23,613 bases of DNA from Auxenochlorella pyrenoidosa (lineage: Eukaryota; Chlorophyta; Trebouxiophyceae; Chlorellales; Chlorellaceae): positions 28,464 through 52,076 of the forward strand of contig KQ482032.1 of assembly GCA_001430745.1 (NCBI GenBank), read 5' to 3'. The translations under genes were made by a program, and so were the position numbers. The notes beneath the pieces were generated by a model. The model saw only the letters and a program-made list of their open reading frames with translations, was not told the origin of the DNA and ran no database searches. Positions 8,776-20,232 of the stretch are shown here, piece after piece (position 1 is the first letter of the stretch; each line of letters begins with the position of its first letter).

Positions 8776-10001
8776 ATGGGCCGCGGTCCCACCGCCTACT
8801 TTCTGTTCAGCGACGAGAACCGTGCCTCTGCCAAGGCGGAGCTGGCGGAGCAGCCCGGCAAGCATGGCGTGGCGCATGTGGCCAAGCTCATTGGGCAGCG
8901 CTGGGCGGCGCTGAGCGAGGAGGAGAAGCAGGTGTACAAGGACCGCGCGGCCAAGCTGCAAGGCGAGCACCAGGGTTGGGGATGCGGCTGTCATTCTGCA
9001 GCGTAGGTGCAGACTGCTGGACCTGTCGACAGCTGTCGGCTTCCGAGGCCGGGCGCTCTGAAAAATCCTCTTTCCGCCTATCCGGTTGTGCAGAGGAGGC
9101 AGCAGCAGCATCTGCAGCAGAGCAGGCAGAGCAGCAGCAGCAGAGCCCTGGTGGTGGTGGTGCTGAAGAGGGCTTGGCTGAGGAGGGCGCAGGAGCGGCA
9201 GCCGGCAGCAGTGGGCCGCCCCTAGGGCTGCCCAGCTCGCTCGTAAAGCGCATCGTGCTGATGGACAGCGACGTGAAGCGTCTGAGCAGCGAGGCGTTGC
9301 GGGCCATTGCCAAGGCAGCAGAGCTGTTTGCAGGGCAGCTGGCCGTGCGGGCGATGGAGCAGGCGGCCAAGGGCAAGCGCAAGGTGGGCAGGGCGGCATG
9401 GAGGCGCAGGGCAGGCTGTGCGCGGGCTGTGCGTTCTCGAGGCAGGGCAGACATATCCACATGCACTGGTTGGCCTTGGTCAACTTGTTGGCGCCTCCCA
9501 CTGCGTGCCCCCCCTGCGTACCCTCCATGCTTGCTCGTGCAGAACTTCAAGGCATCTGATGTCGAGCAGCTGGCCAGCAAGGACAGGTGGGCCTGGGCAG
9601 GGGGCATGGCCACCTGCCGTTGAGGAACACCCGCCGCCACTGCACGTCGAGCCCTCGCTGTTGCGTGCCGCTGGGCAGAGCAGGCATGCTGCAATTGTGC
9701 AGAAATAGTCGCGATGCCTGTCGGCAATGGTAGAGTGCGACGGGGGCCACGCTTTGAGGTAGCCTATGGCAGCGCGCTGTCTGAGGCCCGGCCCTGCTCC
9801 TCCTGCAGGCGGCTGGTGGACATGGGGCTGAGGGACATCCTGGAGGAGCAGGCGCAGGCGGCCGCACCCGCAGAGGGCGACTCTGAGGAGCAGAATGGCG
9901 CGGCGGCCAAGGCGCAGAAGCTGACCAAGAAGCAGAAGATGGACGAGGCAGCTGCTGCAGGCACGCGCCACATCACCTCGTTCTTTGCTGCCGCCAACTG
10001 A
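8776..10001 (+). CDS. HMG box fused to a Dpb3/POLE4-like histone fold, with a C-terminal PIP-like motif
   Basis: Exons are 8776-8974, 9094-9383, 9543-9586 and 9809-10001. All phases close, giving 241 aa. Residues 2-66 are an HMG box (PTAYFLFSDENR, then HVAKLIGQRWAALSEEEKQV). An Ala/Gln/Gly/Glu linker (about 67-110) follows. Residues 112-189 are a CBF/NF-Y-type histone fold closest to the DNA polymerase epsilon small subunit Dpb3/POLE4 and CHRAC families: LPSSLVKRIVLMDSDVKRLS, AAELFAGQLAVRAM, GKRKNFKASDVEQLA. A Lys-rich segment (AQKLTKKQKMDE) leads to the extreme C-terminus TRHITSFF (230-237), which matches the PCNA-binding box except for Thr in place of the first Gln. The likely role is a nuclear DNA-binding histone-fold subunit acting at replication forks or in chromatin remodelling. 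It would need a histone-fold partner such as a Dpb4/POLE3 homologue. Confidence 0.85.
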
Positions 10002-10451
10002 GCCCTGATGGCAGGCTGGCAGCAAGCCCACAACACACTGCGACCAACTCATGATTCCCACGCCAAGCATACAGCAGGGCACACCATTGTGCAACCAAGT
10101 GGCTGAAAACCAAGCTGCCTCCATGCTTCACCCTTACGTCTGTGTGAGCCGACGCAAGTCAGGTTTACAGTGCTGGAACGGGCCGCAGAGGGGCATGAAA
10201 ATGGCACAGGAAAAGCTTACAGCAAGGGTGGAAGCACAGAGGTTACATTGACAAAACGCGAGAGAAGAGGCGGCGGCTGGGCAGTGCGGGAAACTTTGGG
10301 GAAAAAAGCCAAGCTGAGGATCGGCAGGGTCAAAACTTCGAGGTGCTTGCAAGTGGTGGGTGCAAGCTGGCAGATCGCCGCATGAGCCGCCAGCAGGCAC
10401 AGCAGCTGTCAGCAGTGCTGCCCATGCGCACTGAAGGCCCCAAACACTGTA
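10002..10451. other. Convergent 3' intergenic region
   Basis: This region lies between the stop of the HMG/histone-fold gene (plus) and that of the 100-aa membrane protein gene (minus). Minus-strand TGTAA pentamers occur at 10247-10243, 10221-10217 and 10169-10165. The first lies 205 nt past the minus-strand stop and is the best poly(A) candidate. I see no plus-strand TGTAA and no coding exon. Confidence 0.5.
10243..10247 (-). terminator. Candidate TGTAA polyadenylation signal for the 100-aa membrane protein gene
   Basis: This is the nearest of three minus-strand TGTAA pentamers downstream of the stop at 10452. The 205-nt distance fits the long 3' UTRs of green algae. Which signal is used cannot be told from sequence. 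Confidence 0.35.
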
Positions 10452-11021
10452 TCATTGCTTGGTGAGCAGCCAGAAGCCGATGGCAGGGATCAGAACCGCC
10501 AGCGCTGCGCCAATGGCCAGGTTGGGCCCGGCGGGCTCCTCTGCAGCTGCGGGGCGCGGTGGCGACTTGGCCGCCTCCTGCGTGCCCAGCTGCTTCTCTA
10601 GCCGCTTCTTGTCAATATCCTCGCGGATCGTCCTGCAGGGACCGGGCGGGTGAGCATGCAGGACGGTGAGGCATCTCCAAGCAGACGGCACGGCCTAGCA
10701 TGGAACAAAGCTGCATCACTGCTGCTGCATGCTTTTAGTGTGCCAGCTTCACCATCGGTGTAAAAAAGTAATGACAAGATGTGCATTGTTGCTCCTGCGG
10801 CACGTCTGCAAAGGCAGTGCGGCAACCCGCAGGCGGCAGAGGCACCGCCCCAGGCCAACAACAGTCTGAGTGCCGCTCCGAGCAGCTTGCTGCTCTCACC
10901 TGAACTGCCTTGAAGGCGGGCGGGCGGCGGGCACAAGGCGGGCTGCCCTCGAGGGACGTGCCTTGCCGCTGCCAACCCGCAGGCCGCTGTTGGACTGCTG
11001 GGCCTGCACCACTGCCATCAT
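10452..11021 (-). CDS. Small single-span membrane protein with an organelle presequence-like N-terminus, family unknown
   Basis: I do not recognise this family. Two exons (11021-10900 and 10632-10452) join in phase to give 100 aa. The start is a double ATG at 11021. Residues 1-41 are rich in Ala, Ser, Arg and Pro with only one acidic-free stretch (SGKARPSRAARLVPAARPPS), as in chloroplast or mitochondrial presequences. Residues 42-63 form a charged, probably helical segment (TIREDIDKKRLEKQLGTQEA). A Pro/Ala hinge (64-78) precedes one hydrophobic segment, LAIGAALAVLIPAIGFWLL (79-97), and the tail TKQ. If the presequence is cleaved, the mature protein is only about 60 residues, anchored by its C-terminus. 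The consensus splice sites, phase match and sensible layout support a real gene. It is head-to-head with the TrpRS gene. Confidence 0.7.
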
Positions 11022-11320
11022 GTTGCTGATGTAGGGTGTCGTAGGAGTAAACAGTGCTGCAAGCGCCCAGATCGCTCAGGCAGAAGCTCAGCAAGCTCGA
11101 CATGCGCCGCAGATGAAGGCGCTGGCAGAGTCACCTGCAACTCACCACCTGTAATCGGCAATTGGGTGGGAATCTGCCGGCAGCGTTCCTCACGCGCTCA
11201 CTAAGCCGCGCTCCCAACCAGCTTGCCCTTTTCACTGGCAGAACCCCCGGCCTCCCAGCAGCAGCGCATTGTGGCTCGCAGCCCCAGCAGGCCTTTATGT
11301 CTGGTTGTGGCTGCGCGACC
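11022..11320. promoter_or_regulatory. Shared head-to-head 5' region between the small membrane protein and TrpRS genes
   Basis: This 299-bp stretch separates the divergent start codons, assuming the TrpRS begins at 11321. In-frame upstream ATGs at 11162 and 11297 could extend the TrpRS and shrink this region. I see no named promoter motif. Confidence 0.45.
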
Positions 11321-14452
<3,132 letters not shown>

Positions 14453-14906
14453 CTGGGTGCTCGGCATCCCTGCAGCAAGGCTTGGGCCAGCCCTTGGTGT
14501 GGCTGCCGCGCAGCACTTTTGCCGTGCTGGACCCAGCTTTTCAACCAGAACTGCTGTCCCTTGTTTCATTTTACCTGATATTACACTCCTGAGCAAACCA
14601 GTGGGACAAGCAGATCCACGTCAAACCTCAGATCGGGCGCTGGCACGTGTGCCCCACCAAGCTGTGTCACAAGCAGGAGTAGGCCCCGATTGTCTGCACA
14701 ACACAGGTGGCAACACCAGCACAATGCACTGCTACTGGTGCATGGTATGCCAGTCCTACGGCGGCAGATCATCTCCTGTGCATGTGCTGCAGGTGAGTTG
14801 CCAACAGCGCTGCGAAATGCCGCGCTGCTAGCAGCGCCGTGTGCCCTTCTCTGCCGCTTCGCTACCGCACTAGAGTGATCGCCCTTGCGGCGCTGGATCA
14901 GGCAAG
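14453..14906. other. Intergenic region with exon-like segments; probable AP-1 gamma promoter and 5' UTR
   Basis: The region holds the TrpRS 3' UTR and the 5' flank of the gamma-adaptin gene. One segment (about 14600-14681) is flanked by CCAG and reads open as HVKPQIGRWHVCPTKLCHKQ before a TAG. A second (14724-14792) opens with ATG and ends at a strong donor, CAG|GTGAGT. They could be 5' UTR exons of the adaptin gene or a short unrecognised gene. No TGTAA is seen. Confidence 0.4.
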
Positions 14907-17900
14907 ATGACTCTTCGCCTCAGGCAAGCGGGCAGTGAAGAGAGTGGGCTTGGGTGGATCGCAGGCGTCGGAGCACGCGTCTGTCTGGAGATCACCGAAA
15001 GTCTTTAAAGGGATCAAGCAAGCGGCCGCGAGCCGGGCCGTGACTGAGAAGACCGAAGACCGAAGACCAGAGCTCGCTGCCGTCTGCGCCCTTGCATAGC
15101 TCTTGCGCCGCTAGCGCTGGATCGTACAGGACAGCTGCTGTGCAGACCGCCAGGGAGCCGCTGCACTCCCGCCCGCGCCGCCGCCAGTGGCAGTGCTGCC
15201 GACCATTCGCTGCTTGCGCGGGCCCTCCCTCCTGCAGGGACCTGATCAAACAGGTCCGCCAGTGTAAGACTGCGGCAGAGGAGCGGGATGTGGTCGCCAA
15301 AGAGAGCGCTGCGCTGCGTCAAGCCTTCAAGGAGCAGGATGGCACCTACCGGCACAGGTGGGGTGCGCAGCTGACCAGCCGGGGGTGCAGCAGTGCAGTG
15401 CGTTCCAGCATGAACTGGGACGTGTGTGTAACTCCTTGGCTGCTTGCATGATGGTGCAGGCATGCTCAGGATATCTGTTTTGGCACTCAGGTGCTCCATC
15501 GCCTGGCCTAGCTGGCCCGCCCAAACTCCTGCTACTTCCGGCCCACTGCTCTGCCAGGAATGTGGCCAAGCTCATGTACATCCACATGCTGGGCTACCCG
15601 ACGCACTTTGGGCAGATGGAGACGCTCAAGCTCATTGCCTCTTCCGGCTTCCCTGAGAAGGTGGGCGCGGTGGCTGCAGTTGGGCATGCAGGGTGATCCG
15701 TGTGCTGCATCTGGGGTTGCTGCGGTGCAGGCTGCATGGCGTGGTACTTGCTCTCGACGCCGCCCAGCTGCAGCCGGCCTGCCCTGCAAAAGCTGCGTGC
15801 ACGCCCCCTGGGCTTGTGCCCGCCCGCAGCGCGTGGGCTACCTGGGGCTGATGATCCTGCTGGACGAGCGGCAGGAGGTGCTGATGCTGGTGACCAACAG
15901 CCTGAAGAACGACCTGAACAGCCGCAACCAGTACACGGTGGGCCTGGCGCTGTGCGCGCTGGGCAACATCTGCTCCGCCGAGATGGCGCGCGACCTGGCG
16001 CCCGAGGTGGAGCGCCTGCTGCTGTCGGCCAACCCCTACCTGCGCAAGAAGGCGGCGCTGTGCGCCAGCAGGTGGGCAGGGGCTGCACTCGGCAGCGCCT
16101 CGGGGCGGTTTCGAGCGAACAGTGCTGCGGGCAATCACCCAACTGCAGCCTGCCATGCTGGTTGGCTTGTTGGCGCGCTCACTGCTGCCTGCTTGGTCCG
16201 CGCCCCGCTGCAGGGTGCTGCGCAAGGTGCCCGACATGCTGGAGAGTTTCATGGAGAAGGCGCCCAGCCTGTTGGAGGACCGCTCACACTCGGTCCTGCT
16301 GGCGGGCGTGCAGCTGATGCTAGACATCTGCGCGCAGCAGCCTGCAGCCGTTGAGGCCTACCGCGTCCATGTGCCGCTGCTCTGCAAGATCCTGCGCAGC
16401 CTGCTGATGGGCGGCTTTGTGCCTGGTGGGTACCATCGCAGGGCATGTTGATGGACAGCAGACTTGGGTCCTGGCAGGCCAGGCTGCCACGATTGCTGGC
16501 CTACTTGCCCACTTTTCGAGGGCTTGCTGGCATGCCAATCACTCCAGCCTGACACGCACCGCATCCGGCTTCGCACCCCTTCCTGGACGCTTCCCCGCGC
16601 TCCTCGCAGACTATGATGTGGGCGGCATCAACGACCCATTCCTGCAAGTGGCCATCCTGCGCCTGCTGCGTGTGCTGGGACGTGGCAGTGCTGAGGCCAG
16701 CGATGCGATGAATGATGTGCTGGCGCAGGTGAGAGGGGATGTTGTTCGAACATGCTCGCGTAGGCAGACGCTCCTGCTCCTGCAAAGACAGCTTGGTGAG
16801 CACAGCACAGTCGGCCTGCAAAGCACACCCTCTGATGCAGAGCATCACACCTTCCTGTTCCCACTTCAACCACATGGCGCGCAGGTGGCCACCAACATCG
16901 ACTCCTCCCGCAATGCCGGCAACGCCATCCTGTACGAGTGTGTGCAGGTGACAGGGGGGCAGCCATGGCCGAAGCACAGATGCCTCAGTTTGCACAATCT
17001 GCTGAAACGCGATCTGGCGAGGTGTGCTCGGAACACTGCCTCGTCATGCAAGCATGCCAACCCCACCACCCCTCGCCCCTCCTGCCCCAGACCATCATGG
17101 CCATCGAGTCCATCGGCGGCCTGCGCGTGCTGGCGGTCAACATCCTGGGCCGCTTCCTGGGCAACAAAGACAACAACATCCGCTACGTGGCGCTCAACAC
17201 GCTGGCCCGCGTGGTCGGGGTGGACGCGCAGGCGGTGCAGCGGCACCGCGCCACCGTGGTGGAGTGCGTCAAGGATGCCGACATCTCCATCCGCCGCCGC
17301 GCGCTGGAGCTGGTGTACGCGCTGGTGGGGGGGGCCTGGGCGGGCAAGCCTACAGGGTCAGACACGGTAGCACTGCGTTCAGCAGCAGCGTGTGCAGTGC
17401 GCCAGAATTTGTATGGCCAAGTGCTGTCACATGCATGCCGCTGTCATAAGCTGTCCCCATGCTTGTGCGACCCTCAGGTCAATGAAGGCAACATCCGTAC
17501 CCTCACACGAGAGCTGCTCGACTACCTTGACGTGTGGGTGTGGGCAAACAGCAGGGCAGAGCAGTGTGTTTGGTGCCAGCAGGCTGTGCTGCACAACGCT
17601 GCGCAATGTCTGCCGCGGCAATGTAACATGTCTGCACGTTGCGTGTCAGCTGTGCTGCACCGTGCGCGCTGTCCTTTGGTCCTGCACCATGGCCTGCAGC
17701 CAAACCAGGCCCTGTGCTGCGTCGCTTTCCCTTTTGCAGATGCGACGCCGAGTTCAAGCCCGACCTTGCCAACAAGATCTGCATGCTGGTGCAGCGCTAC
17801 GCACCAGACAAGCGCTGGTACATCGACTCGCTGCTGCAGGTGCAGGGGCCAGCTGGGTATGCGAGGGGCGGCAGCACGAGTGCAGGCAACGTTGAGGCAG

Positions 17901-19844
17901 TGGCAAGGCCTCAGGCCATCCGTCCTTTTCGGCGGCAACGGAGCAACAACAGCGACCAGCGTTTCTGCGGGTGCGCCCACGCAGGTGCTGGTCCAGGCCG
18001 GCGCGTACGTCAAGGACGACGCCTGCCGCGCCCTCATCCTGCTGGTGGTCAACGCAGCGCAGGTGGGCTGGAGCAGGGCCAACCCTCTGTGCATCCATTT
18101 GTCGGCAGTGCTCCTGTCTCCTTGATCCAGCATTTCGGTTGCATGCCTGTCTGCACCCACGCCCCTAACCTGCACGTGCCCGCCCGCAGCTGCACGGCTA
18201 CGCTGTGCGTTGCGCCTTCCGCACCCTGGCGGCGAACCTGGACACGGCGCAGCCCAGCCTGGTGATGGTGGCGACGTGGTGCTTGGGTGAGGCGGGTCGC
18301 GCCCCTGCGCTCGTCAGTGCTGTCTTGGAGCGCCTGACAGCTGGTCCATCATAGTCGAGCAGAAAGGCTGCGTATGCGGCTTCACTTGCTCTCCCCACCA
18401 ATCCATCATCTTGCTCTGTTGGCCTTTCGGCTCAGTTGCCCTTACTGATGTTGCTGTGCACCCTCCTCCTCGCTTGCTTTCCCTCCACCCTCAGGAGAGT
18501 ACGGAGACCTGCTGGTGGGGCCCGAGGGCGGCAAGCTGCTGGAGGGGGAGGAGCCCGTGGGCGCCGGCGAGGCCGACGTGCTGGGCCTGCTGGAGGCGGT
18601 GCTGCAGGTGGGGGGGCGCCTGGGCTGGGTGCGGGGGAGCAGCGGGCCGCACTCTTGACCCTACCTCGCCCCGCCAGCCAGTCACCCAGCCGGCTGTCGC
18701 TGCCTATGACCTCCATTGCTCTGCCCCACCCATCAACTCTGCAGCGGCCCACGACCAGCCCCGCCTGCCGCGAGTACGCCCTCACCGCGCTGGCCAAGCT
18801 GACCACGCGCTTCCCCTCCAGCGCGGAGCACATCAAGGCCGTGATCGCGGCCTACCGGCAGAGCAGCCAGCTGGAGGTGCAGACGCGCAGCGTGGAGTAC
18901 TCGCGCCTGCTGGCCTTCCCGGCCATTGGCCCGCAGGTGGGGGCAGGGCCGGTTGAGCCGTGCAAGGGTGACAGGGAGGGCAGGTGGGCAGATGCACGCG
19001 GGGTGCTGGACACAGGGCTGGGCCGCTCATCCTCTGCAGCTCCTCCAGCCCCTGCTCACATGCCCTCCCTGTCCCCCGGGCCCCTGGGCAGGTGCTGGAG
19101 CACATCCCGCCGGTGGAGGAGAGCGCTTACGACGCCTCGCTGGAGCCCTCCGAGGCGGCCTCGGCAGCAGCGCAGGCGGGCAGCAGCGCCAGCGCGGCAG
19201 CCGACCTGGCGGCGCTGCTGGGCCTGGACGCCGGGCTCGGAGGGCTGGATGTCGGCCCTGCCCCTGTGGCGGGCGTGCCTGCCGCTCCACCCGCTGCCGC
19301 ACCCGCCCAGGCATCTGGCGTCGATGCTCTGTCAGACCTGCTAGCCGGCGATCTGCTGGGTGGCGGTGGCCCAGCACCCGCGGCTGCACATGTGCCAGCC
19401 CCTCATGTTGCGGCCGCAGCTGGCGATCCGCTGGCAGCGCTGTTTGGCGCACCAGCAGCGCCATCGCCTGCAGCAGCGCCGCCCGGCGGGCCCGCCATCA
19501 CCGCCTTCCACAAAGGGCCCCTCACCGTCACTTTCCAGCTTGCCAAGGGTGCCTCCCCCGCCGACACCCTCATCCTGGCCTCCTTTGCCAACTCGGGGCC
19601 CGCCCCGCTGGAGGGCTTCACGCTGCAGGCGGCGGTGCCCAAGCAGATGCAGCTGAAGCTGGACCCCGCCAGCTCGGCGGTGGTGCCGCCCGGCAGCGCC
19701 GGCGCCGTCACGCAGCGCCTGCACGTGCACAACACGATGCACGGCCAGAAGGCGCTGGTCATGCGGCTGCGCATCAGCTACAGCCAGGGCGGGCAGGCGG
19801 TGCTGGAGCAGGGGGAGGTGGCCAACTTCCCGCCCGGCTTCTGA
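14907..19844 (+). CDS. AP1G1: AP-1 clathrin adaptor complex subunit gamma (gamma-adaptin)
   Basis: This large AP-1 subunit sorts cargo at the trans-Golgi network and endosomes. Fifteen exons: 14907-14923, 15238-15357, 15558-15660, 15830-16071, 16214-16425, 16610-16728, 16885-16947, 17091-17324, 17478-17533, 17740-17839, 17985-18062, 18190-18286, 18495-18607, 18745-18936 and 19092-19844. All phases close, giving 832 aa. The trunk (about 1-580) follows plant gamma-adaptins closely: [93 protein letters not shown] and GEYGDLLV. The Ala/Gly/Leu-rich hinge (about 595-715) contains LLGLD (624-628), a type I clathrin box. The gamma-ear runs from about 717 to 832. Exon 1 encodes only MTLRL plus two bases and ends at a GC donor (CAG|GCAAGC). 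Exon 9 was ended at 17533, not 17531, to keep the frame. Confidence 0.96.
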
Positions 19845-19946
19845 GCGCCGCGCACGGCACGGCCTGGTGTATGCAGACCGTGCCGCACCCCGTGGCAGCC
19901 AGCAACAGGAAGTGATGCCGCGCCAGCGCGTGCTAGGTAGTGTGAA

Positions 19947-19951
19947 TGTAA
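19947..19951 (+). terminator. TGTAA polyadenylation signal for gamma-adaptin
   Basis: TGTAA lies 103 nt past the gamma-adaptin stop, in a less GC-rich stretch. It is the canonical green-algal signal at a plausible distance. Confidence 0.6.
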
Positions 19952-19985
19952 TGCAGGCCTTCGTTGCAGTAGTCAAGAAGATCTC

Positions 19986-19990
19986 TTACA
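19986..19990 (-). terminator. TGTAA polyadenylation signal for the 5-phosphatase
   Basis: TTACA on the plus strand reads TGTAA on the minus strand, 243 nt past the 5-phosphatase stop at 20233. Confidence 0.45.
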
Positions 19991-20232
19991 GGTGGATACA
20001 AGGTGGTGGGCAGCATAAAATGGGTGGCAGGCGTGCTGCAAAAATTCAGCGCGTGGATAGGGCATGGGCGGGCAAGTTGGGCGGCAGTTCTCACTCAAGC
20101 TTAAGGGACTTGTAAAGGAGCACAAGGAGAGCAGTGCGGTCAAAAGGGCCGGGAGGGCGAGACAAGGGTGGGTGGGGCACGCAGCAGGCGGAGCAATGCT
20201 GTGAGCCACACAGGTGGTGGCATGCGCAGCCA

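Larger units (their letters stand above)
19845..20232. other. Convergent 3' intergenic region with closely spaced opposing poly(A) signals
   Basis: This 388-bp gap separates the gamma-adaptin stop (plus) from the 5-phosphatase stop (minus). It contains a TGTAA on each strand (19947-19951 plus, 19990-19986 minus). I see no coding exon or RNA gene. Confidence 0.65.

Noticed and set aside
8518..9528. Minus-strand open frame of 336 codons
   Set aside because: It is antisense to the HMG/histone-fold exons, shows no recognisable domain, and runs straight through predicted introns.
14453..14906. tRNA gene in the TrpRS to AP-1 gamma gap
   Set aside because: I looked for paired acceptor, D and T arms and found no cloverleaf or B-box-like sequence that fits.
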